Positions 1 to 6,160 of a DNA stretch of 21,354 nucleotides are shown piece by piece. The notes beneath the pieces are model-generated. The model searched no databases and had not been told where the DNA came from. It worked only from the letters and a program-made list of their open reading frames with translations. Each line of letters begins with the position of its first letter. Within the stretch, counting starts at the first letter, position 1. Location: contig DBNW01000010.1 of the NCBI GenBank assembly GCA_002299425.1, positions 1 through 21,354 on the forward strand. The letters run 5' to 3'. The translations under genes and the position numbers were made by a program. This stretch comes from Methylococcaceae bacterium UBA662. GTDB taxonomy: Bacteria; Pseudomonadota; Gammaproteobacteria; Methylococcales; Methylomonadaceae.

Positions 1-474
1 ACCGCTACCGGCAATGTCAATGTCATCACCCATGACCACATGCAGGCCATGAAAAACCAAGCCATCGTCTGCAACATCGGCCATTTTGACTCTGAAATCG
101 ACATCGCTTCGTTGCGCCATTACCCCTGGGAAAACATCAAGCCACAAGTTGACCATGTCATTTTTCCAGACGGCAAGCGTCTTATCGTGTTGGCGGAAGG
201 CCGTTTGGTTAACCTAGGCTGCGGGACCGGCCATCCGAGTTTTGTCATGTCCAATTCCTTCACCAACCAAGTGTTGGCGCAAATCGAGCTATGGAACCAC
301 GCTGATCGCTACGAGAATAAAGTCTATGTGTTGCCGAAAAAGCTGGATGAAAAAGTAGCCCGCCTGCATCTGGAACAAATTGGCGTTAAATTAACAATAC
401 TGACTGACGTGCAAGCCCGGTATGTCAACTTGCCAGTAGACGGGCCCTTTAAACCGGAGCATTACCGTTATTGA
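1..474 (+). CDS. ahcY: Adenosylhomocysteinase, C-terminal part (5' end outside window)
   Basis: This is the last 157 codons of S-adenosylhomocysteine hydrolase, which splits SAH into adenosine and homocysteine in the cytoplasm and so keeps SAM-dependent methylation running. The reading frame is open from base 1, so the gene begins upstream of the window. Recognisable family segments are the NAD-site stretch with NIGHFDSEID, the loop LVNLGCGTGHPSFVMS, and the C-terminal tail with a lysine followed by the terminal PEHYRY, which in this family reaches into the neighbouring subunit's NAD site. The next gene, metF, lies 79 bases downstream on the same strand. That pairing fits the methionine cycle: homocysteine made here is remethylated with methyl-THF made by MetF. 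Identification is firm; only the start is missing. Confidence 0.96.
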   Translation, partial: TATGNVNVITHDHMQAMKNQAIVCNIGHFDSEIDIASLRHYPWENIKPQVDHVIFPDGKRLIVLAEGRLVNLGCGTGHPSFVMSNSFTNQVLAQIELWNHADRYENKVYVLPKKLDEKVARLHLEQIGVKLTILTDVQARYVNLPVDGPFKPEHYRY

Positions 475-490
475 CCGCAGATAACGAGTG

Positions 491-517
491 CCGCCGGGTT
501 AATAGGAGCACCGGCGG
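491..517 (+). other. Hairpin between ahcY and metF
   Basis: A perfect 7-bp stem (CCGCCGG at 491-497 with CCGGCGG at 511-517) and a 13-base loop sit in the 79-base ahcY-metF gap. No U-run follows, so it is not a standard terminator. The gap shows no recognisable SAM or SAH riboswitch core. It may be an RNA processing or stability hairpin within one transcript (inference). Confidence 0.3.
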
Positions 518-553
518 TTCCGTGGTTAGAGCAAACGTAAGGCTAGACAAAAT

Positions 554-1429
554 ATGCAATCACAAAAAAAATATCCGCAACTGTTTAGTTTTGAATTTTA
601 CCCCCCCAAAACCAGAGAAGGGGAACTAAGCCTAAAAGTTGTCCAAGAACAACTGGCAAAGCTAAGCCCTGATTTTTTCTCGGTGACGTTTGGTGCCGGG
701 GGTTCAACGCGCGATAAAACCTTTACCACCGTTGTGGATATACAAGCCAGCGGGGTTCCGGCTGCTCCGCATTTGTCTTGTGTTGGCTCGACCAAGGCCA
801 ATATTCGGGCGATATTGGCCGATTACAAAAATGAGGGCATCAATAAAATTGTTGCTTTGCGCGGAGATTTGCCCTCAGGGATGATGTCGGTGGGCGAATT
901 CCGTTATGCCAACGAACTCGTTGGTTTTATCCGCGAGGAAACCGGCGGCTATTTTCAAGTTCATGTTGCCGCCTACCCAGAAGTTCATCCCCAATCGCTG
1001 AGTGCTAGTGATGACTTGCAAAACTTTAAACGCAAAGTCCAAGCAGGAGCCGATGTCGCCATTACCCAGTATTTTTACAATGCCGAGGCGTATTTTTATT
1101 TTGTTGATGCCTGCGAAAAAATGGGCTTAGACATTCCCATCGTTCCCGGCATCATGCCCATTACCCAATACGCGCAGTTGTACCGTTTTTCTCAGATGTG
1201 TGGGGCCGACATTCCGCGTTGGCTGAGGAAACGGCTGGAAAATTTTGGCGATGACCGTCCAGCCATTCAGGCTTTTGGTTTAGAAGTGGTCAGCACGCTA
1301 TGCCAACGCTTATTGGATTGTGGAGCACCCGGCCTGCATTTTTACACCATGAATCAAGCCGGTCCCACGCTGGCTATTTTAGAAAACCTGACCCTACCCG
1401 GTGTCTTTGGCGGCACTGGCCAAAACTAG
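554..1429 (+). CDS. metF: 5,10-Methylenetetrahydrofolate reductase
   Basis: The 291-residue product matches the length of bacterial MetF, a cytoplasmic FAD enzyme that reduces 5,10-methylene-THF to 5-methyl-THF for methionine synthesis. Family signatures visible in order are FEFYPPKT near residue 14, SVTFGAGGSTRD near 44-55, HLSCVGST near 73-80, ALRGDLP near 101-107, AYPEVHP near 141-147, ITQYFY near 171-176, and PGIMPI near 199-204. These line the TIM-barrel face that binds FAD and folate. The ATG at 554 is preceded by AAGG about 11 bases upstream, a weak and distant ribosome site. It follows ahcY on the same strand. The downstream permease begins 21 bases after the stop, so co-transcription is likely although the functions look unrelated. 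Confidence 0.96.
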   Translation: MQSQKKYPQLFSFEFYPPKTREGELSLKVVQEQLAKLSPDFFSVTFGAGGSTRDKTFTTVVDIQASGVPAAPHLSCVGSTKANIRAILADYKNEGINKIVALRGDLPSGMMSVGEFRYANELVGFIREETGGYFQVHVAAYPEVHPQSLSASDDLQNFKRKVQAGADVAITQYFYNAEAYFYFVDACEKMGLDIPIVPGIMPITQYAQLYRFSQMCGADIPRWLRKRLENFGDDRPAIQAFGLEVVSTLCQRLLDCGAPGLHFYTMNQAGPTLAILENLTLPGVFGGTGQN

Positions 1430-1450
1430 CGGGGTTTAACGAGACCGGTC

Positions 1451-2428
1451 ATGATTAACTACCTCATTCGCCGTCTCTTGTACACTCTGCCGTTGCTGCT
1501 GGGTATTAACATCCTCACCTTTGTGCTGTTTTTTGTGGTCAATAGCCCCGATGATATGGCGCGCATGCAGTTAGGACAAAAGCACGTTACCGAACAAGCC
1601 ATCGCCAATTGGAAGCACCAACACGGCTATGACCTGCCGTTGCTGTGGAACGGCGCAGCGGCAGGCACAGACAAGCTCGGCGAGACCATTTTTTTCCAAA
1701 AATCAATGCGCTTATTTCTGTTCCGCTTCGGCATGTCCGATGGCGGCCGAAATATCGGCGAAGACATTCAGGAGCGGGCCTGGCCCAGCCTGGCTCTGGC
1801 CTTGCCAACCTTCACCATCGGTCTGCTGGTAAACGTCACCTGCGCTTTGCTGATGGTGCTTTTCCGTGGCAGTTATTTAGAGTCTGCTGGGTTGGTTGTG
1901 TGCGTGGTGTTGATGTCGGTGTCATCGTTGTTTTACATTATCGGCGGGCAATTTTTGTTCGGCAAAACCCTAAATCTTGTGCCCATTTCCGGTTATGACG
2001 ACGGTTTAGCGTCGATCAGATTTTTAATCTTGCCGGTAGTAATCGGTGTATTTTCCGGTATCGGCGCGGGAGTGCGTTGGTACCGCACCTTGTTTTTGGA
2101 AGAAATCAGCAAGGATTATGTCCGCACCGCCCGCGCTAAGGGGTTAAGCGAAACCGCTACCTTGTTCCGGCATGTGCTGCCCAATGCCATGATACCGATT
2201 TTGACCGGCGTAGTAGTGGTTTTGCCGCTGCTGTTCATGGGCAGCCTGATTATGGAATCGTTTTTCAGCATACCCGGTCTGGGCAGTTACACCATTGATG
2301 CTATTAACAGCCAAGATTTTGCCATTGTTCGTGCCATGGTTTTTTTAGGTTCGGTGCTGTATGTGTTTGGGTTAGTGCTCACCGATATTTCCTACACCCT
2401 AGTCGACCCGCGAGTCAGGTTGTCCTGA
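1451..2428 (+). CDS. DppB/OppB-type ABC transporter permease
   Basis: The 325-residue protein is an inner-membrane permease of the dipeptide/oligopeptide/nickel (DppB/OppB) family. It starts with the typical N-terminus MINYLIRRLLYTLPLLLGIN leading into a first membrane helix (about residues 8-30). A periplasmic segment of about 70 residues follows, then roughly five more helices. The cytoplasmic EAA-type loop that contacts the ATPase is seen as DYVRTARAKGLSETATLFRHVLPNAM-like sequence near residues 218-245, and the C-terminus ends in the family's DPRVRLS. Substrate cannot be read from sequence. It overlaps the next gene by one base (TGATG). No binding protein, second permease or ATPase lies in the window, so partners must be elsewhere, perhaps a microcin C/YejB-like or peptide system. 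Confidence 0.9.
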   Translation: MINYLIRRLLYTLPLLLGINILTFVLFFVVNSPDDMARMQLGQKHVTEQAIANWKHQHGYDLPLLWNGAAAGTDKLGETIFFQKSMRLFLFRFGMSDGGRNIGEDIQERAWPSLALALPTFTIGLLVNVTCALLMVLFRGSYLESAGLVVCVVLMSVSSLFYIIGGQFLFGKTLNLVPISGYDDGLASIRFLILPVVIGVFSGIGAGVRWYRTLFLEEISKDYVRTARAKGLSETATLFRHVLPNAMIPILTGVVVVLPLLFMGSLIMESFFSIPGLGSYTIDAINSQDFAIVRAMVFLGSVLYVFGLVLTDISYTLVDPRVRLS

Positions 2429-2988
2429 TGGATAACCCCAACGACCAACCCTACCTTGCGGCTACCCGCGCATGGTTGTCTGCTGTTGTGATCGGCCTTA
2501 ATTTGTGTCCATTTGCGCGGCGAGAGTGGGAAGCGGGCACCATCGCTTTCCGCGTTATCCACGAAACCACCGTTGAAACCTGCCTGCAAGCGTTGATTGA
2601 CGAGTTATACCGAGTTGATGCCGATGACGGCATAGAAACCAGTTTGTTGATTTACAGTGCGGCTTTTGTGAATTTTGACGATTATCTGGATTTCTTTGAA
2701 TTGGCTGAAGTGTTATGCCACGAACAAGGTTATGAAGGTGTTTACCAGCTTGCCAGTTTTCATCCCGGCTACTGTTTCGAAGGCGTAGAACGCGATGACC
2801 CCGCCAATTTCACCAATCGTTCACCGTATCCCATGGTGCATTTGTTGCGCGAAGCCAGTATAGAAGCGGCAATTTCCAAGTATCCCCAGCCAGAACAAAT
2901 TCCAGAGCGGAATGTAATCAGTACTCGAAAAATAGGCAGTGCCACGATGCAGGCTTTGTTAGATACTTGTTCCAACCCGCCAAAATAG
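2428..2988 (+). CDS. DUF1415 family protein
   Basis: The 186-residue soluble protein matches the DUF1415 family, widespread in Gammaproteobacteria and without a known function. Conserved pieces visible are WLSAVVIGLNLCPFA near residues 13-27, the central acidic stretch of FDDYLDFFELAE near 76-87, the core SFHPGYCFEG near 109-118, NRSPYPMVHLLRE near 128-141, and a C-terminal TMQALL. The conserved Cys, His and Arg residues in these blocks suggest a metal or small-ligand site, but that is inference. There is no signal peptide or membrane helix. Its ATG shares a base with the permease stop, so translation is probably coupled. A hairpin with a 6-bp stem (3034-3051) and no strong U-run follows the gene. 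Confidence 0.88.
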   Translation: MDNPNDQPYLAATRAWLSAVVIGLNLCPFARREWEAGTIAFRVIHETTVETCLQALIDELYRVDADDGIETSLLIYSAAFVNFDDYLDFFELAEVLCHEQGYEGVYQLASFHPGYCFEGVERDDPANFTNRSPYPMVHLLREASIEAAISKYPQPEQIPERNVISTRKIGSATMQALLDTCSNPPK

Positions 2989-3080
2989 AAGTAGTTATAG
3001 CCAACTATTCAAAAAAATTGCCATTTGACCGTGCAGCAGGAATTTCTGCTGTTTGTGCAAAGGTCTCCTGTTGTTACTGT

Positions 3081-3236
3081 CTGATGTTACGCAGCGCGTC
3101 ATGGATTAGCGCATTATCGTAGACGGTGTATCGCTAGGGCGACGGTTTTTTAAAGCCGGTTGCCGCGCGTTCCCTGCGTTCCTCACTTTTGCTGGGCGCG
3201 GCAAATGGGGTTTTTCGCGTTACTGCGTAACATCAG
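3081..3236. mobile_element. MITE-like element, 156 bp, with 14-bp terminal inverted repeats
   Basis: The ends are exact inverted copies: CTGATGTTACGCAG at 3081-3094 and CTGCGTAACATCAG at 3223-3236. Flanking them directly are TTACTGT (3074-3080) and TTACTAT (3237-3243), which match in six of seven positions and could be a decayed target-site duplication. Inside lies a second perfect inverted repeat, TTGCCGCGC (3160-3168) with GCGCGGCAA (3196-3204). There is no coding capacity. Size, ends and flanks fit a non-autonomous miniature transposable element, but no relative is present in this window, so family assignment is open. It could also be a palindromic intergenic repeat without transposition history. 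Confidence 0.5.
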
Positions 3237-3274
3237 TTACTATTTAAACGTTCTTTTGGGAACTTTTTTATAGG

Positions 3275-3307
3275 TTCAGAAATTTCTGAAGGCCCTAATT
3301 TTTAGGG
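3275..3307. repeat. 16-bp perfect palindrome plus adjoining hairpin
   Basis: TTCAGAAATTTCTGAA at 3275-3290 is its own reverse complement. It is followed two bases later by CCCTAA-TTT-TTAGGG (3293-3307), a 6-bp stem with a 3-base loop. There is no U-run after either. The first could be a dimeric regulator's operator or a DNA cruciform; the second is more like an RNA hairpin. Together with the downstream stems they form a structured stretch upstream of the FkbM gene. Confidence 0.5.
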
Positions 3308-3356
3308 GGAGAAGTCGCAATGCTTTCACTGTTAAAGGTTCATCGTTAGCTGAAAG

Positions 3357-3392
3357 CGGCTCACGCTTGTTGGTAAGGTGAGGCCGTTTTTT
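3357..3392 (+). terminator. Terminator-like hairpin just ahead of the FkbM gene
   Basis: CGGCTCAC (3357-3364) pairs with GTGAGGCCG (3378-3386) with one bulged base; six T residues follow (3387-3392). This is a good rho-independent terminator on the plus strand. It ends only 24 bases before the chosen methyltransferase start, so it either closes an upstream non-coding transcript or acts as an attenuator for the gene. Confidence 0.55.
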
Positions 3393-3416
3393 CGTATTTT
3401 TTATGGGGGTTGTCAA

Positions 3417-4187
3417 ATGAGAATAATGATTGGTAAGAACAATGTGCCTGTGGAGATTTTCAAATCTTACAAAATTAATACGGTGAGTATTTCCGTCCCG
3501 GGCTTGGAGAAAGATGTCTTGTGCCGGCTGAACGAGTCGGATCCCTATGTGTTTAAACAGGTTTTCATTCAGGAAGATTACAAAAGCCGACTTCTGCCTG
3601 AAAAGGCAGGCGTTATTGTAGATGCCGGAGCGAATGTTGGTTATTCCGTGTTATTTTTCAAGATGCTCTATCCGGCCGCTACCGTCATCGCTATTGAACC
3701 CGACCCGCGTAACTTTGAGATGCTACGCAAAAACTGTGCACACTTGGAAGGGGTTATCCTGTTAAATGCGGCCTTGTGGAAAGACTGCTCAAGGCTTGAG
3801 CTGCAATTTAAAAATACTGTTGGCAGGAGCCTTGGCTCATGGGGAGTGCGAACAGTCGCCGCAACGGGTACGGGTGAGGTAATGCTCACCGAGGCTTACG
3901 ATGTACCGGCACTGATGGATAAATATGCGATTGATGTGATAGATGTATTCAAAATAGACATCGAAGGCGCAGAAAAGGAAGTTTTTGGAGAATCGCATCA
4001 GGCATGGTATGACCGGATAAGACTGTTTATTCTGGAAACCCATGAGCGTATCGACCCGTTGGCAGATTCCAATGTAAAACGGGCTTTGCCATCCAGCAAG
4101 TGGAATTATGCAAAAAAGGGGGAAAACCAGTTTTTCAGCAGCGGTGAAATGAGTCGGGGCAAGTTAATAAAAGAATTGCCGGTGTAG
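3417..4187 (+). CDS. FkbM-family SAM-dependent methyltransferase
   Basis: The 256-residue product belongs to the FkbM methyltransferase family, which O-methylates sugars, polyketides or other small molecules. The SAM-binding motif I is VDAGANVGYSVLF near residues 68-80, followed by the acidic motif IAIEPDPRNFEML near 91-103. FKIDIEGAEKEVF near 178-190 is the family's hallmark, and LFILETH follows near 203-209. The frame is open upstream to a GTG at 3378, but that codon lies within a terminator hairpin. The ATG at 3417, with GGGGG about nine bases upstream, is the better start. The gene is visibly more A+T rich than the housekeeping genes around it and stands between a MITE-like element and another long gap. 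This suggests horizontal acquisition, although no glycosyltransferase neighbours reveal a substrate. Confidence 0.85.
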   Translation: MRIMIGKNNVPVEIFKSYKINTVSISVPGLEKDVLCRLNESDPYVFKQVFIQEDYKSRLLPEKAGVIVDAGANVGYSVLFFKMLYPAATVIAIEPDPRNFEMLRKNCAHLEGVILLNAALWKDCSRLELQFKNTVGRSLGSWGVRTVAATGTGEVMLTEAYDVPALMDKYAIDVIDVFKIDIEGAEKEVFGESHQAWYDRIRLFILETHERIDPLADSNVKRALPSSKWNYAKKGENQFFSSGEMSRGKLIKELPV

Positions 4188-4523
4188 CTACGGTGGGCGA
4201 TAAAAACGATCCTCATTTAGGCAACAAGCAGGGTACGCCCTACGCACTTTTTTCAAGCCTTTTGTTTCCACGGGTAACGAAAGTCCATTATTCAGAAAGC
4301 TTATGAAGTTTGCCACGACACCCCTACTTAAAACTAAGCGGTCGCGACTCAAGCTAAGCAGTTCGGCTTGTATGCAAATATTATAAAATACTTATACAAT
4401 AACGAAGTCCTGACTTTGGGGAAACCTAAGCGGGCACGGCGCAGGGTTAGTGATGCGCTATTTTGGCCGCAGAACACGCTAAGCACACGGCTTCATTTCA
4501 CCGTAAACAAAAGGCCACAAACC
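4188..4523. other. Gene-free interval between FkbM and rhodanese genes
   Basis: No convincing gene is seen. A weak AGGG-TACG-CCCT hairpin (4230-4241), followed a few bases later by a T-run, may terminate the methyltransferase transcript. The hexamer CTAAGC recurs four times between about 4334 and 4484 without regular spacing. An A+T-rich imperfect dyad at 4380-4400 may be a promoter or operator for the rhodanese gene. An open frame starting at TTG 4368 continues into the rhodanese gene, but its first 52 codons lack family similarity and are taken as leader. Confidence 0.5.
4380..4400 (+). promoter_or_regulatory. A+T-rich imperfect dyad, possible rhodanese promoter/operator
   Basis: A 21-base stretch with 14 of 21 positions symmetric, containing TATAA-n5-TTATA, sits 124 bases before the rhodanese ATG. 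TATACA at 4393-4398 could be a -10 box, with TTGTAT (4368-4373) a poorly spaced -35. ArsR-type sulfur-sensing repressors (YgaV/BigR class) bind A+T-rich dyads ahead of rhodanese-DUF2892 genes; no such regulator is seen here, so the link is inference. Confidence 0.25.
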
Positions 4524-5033
4524 ATGACACCTTCTCAATTAAAACAACAGCTTACTGAAAACAGCTCCCTGCATTTATTCGATGTTAGGACAAAGCCAGA
4601 GTACCACTCTGTGCATATAAAAGGTGCTCGATCGCTGCCTTTGGCGGAAATTGAACGCGGCACGGGTTTAAACGCACTCGTGCCACAAACTGAAAAAATC
4701 GTTCTTATCTGCAAGTCAGGGGTTAGGTCTAACAAAGCCTTAGCATCGCTTAAAAAACACGGCTACCACAATGTGGAATGCGTCGATGGCGGGACCGATT
4801 TGTGTTTGTCCGAAGGACTGGATGCCGTGCACGGGAAACCTTCAATGTCGCTTGAACGCCAAGTTAGAATTGCGGCGGGCTTGTTAGTGCTGACTGGGGT
4901 ATTGCTGGCATTGCTGGTACACGGCTATTTCATTGCTTTGGCGGCTTTTGTCGGTCTTGGCTTGGTGTTTTCTGGAATCACTGACACCTGCGGCATGGGG
5001 CTGCTGTTAGCAAAAGCCCCATGGAACAAATAG
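4524..5033 (+). CDS. Rhodanese domain protein with DUF2892 membrane tail (YgaP-like)
   Basis: The 169-residue protein has an N-terminal rhodanese (sulfurtransferase) domain, residues 1 to about 100, with LFDVRTKPEYHSVHIKGA near 18-35. The active loop CKSGVRS places the catalytic Cys at 63. The C-terminal DUF2892 part has two membrane helices (about 115-133 and 135-152) and the motif GITDTCGMG-LL-PWN. This is the domain order of E. coli YgaP, an inner-membrane rhodanese that transfers sulfane sulfur. The frame extends upstream to TTG 4368, but similarity begins at this ATG. It is preceded by AAGG about nine bases away, so this start is preferred. The gene converges with the lipase gene, with 17 bases between stops. 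Other features are a plausible A+T-rich operator upstream and no sulfur-oxidation neighbours. Confidence 0.87.
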   Translation: MTPSQLKQQLTENSSLHLFDVRTKPEYHSVHIKGARSLPLAEIERGTGLNALVPQTEKIVLICKSGVRSNKALASLKKHGYHNVECVDGGTDLCLSEGLDAVHGKPSMSLERQVRIAAGLLVLTGVLLALLVHGYFIALAAFVGLGLVFSGITDTCGMGLLLAKAPWNK

Positions 5034-5050
5034 CAGGATAAAGCCAGCCT

Positions 5051-5881
5051 TCAACCGAAGTCCTGCAACCAGCCCTGGACATCCTGCAATACCTGGCCCT
5101 GCTCTGGCTCGTGCAACACTTCATGGTATAAGCCGGGGTAAATTTTTAAGGTCTTGTGTACGGAACCTGCGTTTGCATAAAGCCACTGAGCGCCGCCCGG
5201 ATCAACAATGCGGTCGGCACTGCCTTGCAAGACAATAAAGGGCACCGTGATTTTTTGGGCCTGTGATTTGATGCGGTGCATGGCTGCTAACAGCTCCACA
5301 CCTAAGCGCACCGTAAACGGGCCCTGGCACATCAAAGGATCGTTGGCGCAGGCAGCGAGTACCGCAGGGTCTCGGGAAAGGCTGCGCCGGTCTATTCCCA
5401 ACAACCTGAACCGAGGAGCAACCACCGCCAGCCACTGGCCCAGCCAAACGGTAGCGGGAGTGATGTTTTTGTAGGCCTTAATGCAGGGGGCGGAAAAAAC
5501 AACGCCTGTTGCCTCGCCGCCTGCCAACAAATAATGGCAGGCGACCAAGCCGCCCATGCTATGGCTGAACAAAAACAGTGGCACCCCCGCTTGCCAGCCC
5601 TTGACTTTATTACAATAGCTCTGCAACGTATCGGTGAACTGTGCAAAATGCTCGACGTGCTGCCGCCGCCCTTCGGAACGGCCATGGCCGGTGTGGTCAA
5701 ATCCGTAAATACCGTAGCCTTGCGGCACAAAATGCCTGGCCAATCTGATATAGCGGCCACTGTGTTCAGATAGGCCGTGGACTACCACCAGCACCGCTCG
5801 CACGGGTGTATCTGGCAACCAGGCCTGGTAATAAATGCGGCCCGTGTCGCCGTTGTTAAAATAGCCCTCGGTACGGTTCAT
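5051..5881 (-). CDS. Alpha/beta-hydrolase, monoacylglycerol lipase / lysophospholipase type
   Basis: The 276-residue protein is a serine hydrolase of the Hydrolase_4 (monoglyceride lipase, PldB-like) family. VVVHGLSEHSGRY (about 32-44) gives the oxyanion HG and the family-specific segment. FDHTGHGRSEGRR (about 61-73) is the typical cap-proximal loop. FSHSMGG supplies the nucleophile Ser108, and the likely remaining triad members are Asp223 (QGSADRIVD) and His253 (YHEVLHE). The protein has no signal peptide, so it is presumably cytoplasmic or loosely membrane-bound and releases fatty acids from monoacylglycerols or lysophospholipids. It is transcribed alone, converging with the rhodanese gene and diverging from glyS. 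Start ATG at 5881 gives the usual N-terminus; ligand specificity cannot be read. Confidence 0.9.
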   Translation of the reverse strand: MNRTEGYFNNGDTGRIYYQAWLPDTPVRAVLVVVHGLSEHSGRYIRLARHFVPQGYGIYGFDHTGHGRSEGRRQHVEHFAQFTDTLQSYCNKVKGWQAGVPLFLFSHSMGGLVACHYLLAGGEATGVVFSAPCIKAYKNITPATVWLGQWLAVVAPRFRLLGIDRRSLSRDPAVLAACANDPLMCQGPFTVRLGVELLAAMHRIKSQAQKITVPFIVLQGSADRIVDPGGAQWLYANAGSVHKTLKIYPGLYHEVLHEPEQGQVLQDVQGWLQDFG

Positions 5882-6034
5882 GGTTTCAGTTTAATCGTCG
5901 CATAAGTTTCGATACAACGGGTTCTGCCCGCATCCCTTTTGAGTATGTCCAGAAAATTCAAACGGCGCAAATCTTAATAAGACGATTTCTGCCAGGAAAA
6001 CGGGGCACGCGTTTTTCGCTACGGTGCCGTTTAG

Positions 6035-6097
6035 TACAGACTGTAATTTACAAAAAACTAAAGCACCGCTGGCGTTTCTCGTAAATTACTGGCTGTA
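6035..6097. repeat. Long imperfect inverted repeat upstream of glyS
   Basis: The 17-base arm at 6035-6051 (TACAGACTGTAATTTAC) matches the reverse complement of 6081-6097 at 14 of 17 positions, with nine consecutive inner pairs and a 29-base spacer. It lies in the 279-base lipase/glyS gap, about 64 bases before the glyS start. It could be a hairpin in the glyS leader, a binding site, or a small palindromic insertion. No T-run follows, so it is not a terminator. Confidence 0.5.
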
Positions 6098-6160
6098 GCG
6101 TAACCCAACAAAAAAATCAGCCACGAAAAAGCAGAAGCACTTTCATTACAAGGAATTACT

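Larger units (their letters stand above)
2989..3416. other. Gene-free interval with several inverted repeats
   Basis: No credible coding sequence is visible in these 428 bases. They hold a small hairpin at 3034-3051, a 156-bp inverted-repeat element at 3081-3236, a 16-bp palindrome and adjoining hairpin at 3275-3307, a 7-bp stem (GCTTTCA 3322-3328 with TGAAAGC 3351-3357), and a terminator-like hairpin at 3357-3392. The repeat elements are listed separately. Position and structure suggest an insertion hotspot or a transcribed non-coding RNA ahead of the methyltransferase gene. Confidence 0.7.

Noticed and set aside
475..553. SAH or SAM riboswitch before metF
   Set aside because: Only one 7-bp hairpin is present; the conserved cores of known SAH/SAM riboswitches are not seen.
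3378..3416. GTG start giving 13 extra N-terminal residues on the FkbM methyltransferase
   Set aside because: The GTG is part of a terminator stem and has no ribosome site; ATG 3417 has GGGGG upstream.
4368..4523. Upstream in-frame extension of the rhodanese gene from TTG 4368
   Set aside because: The extra 52 residues are basic and unlike any rhodanese N-terminus, and an A+T-rich promoter-like dyad lies inside the stretch.
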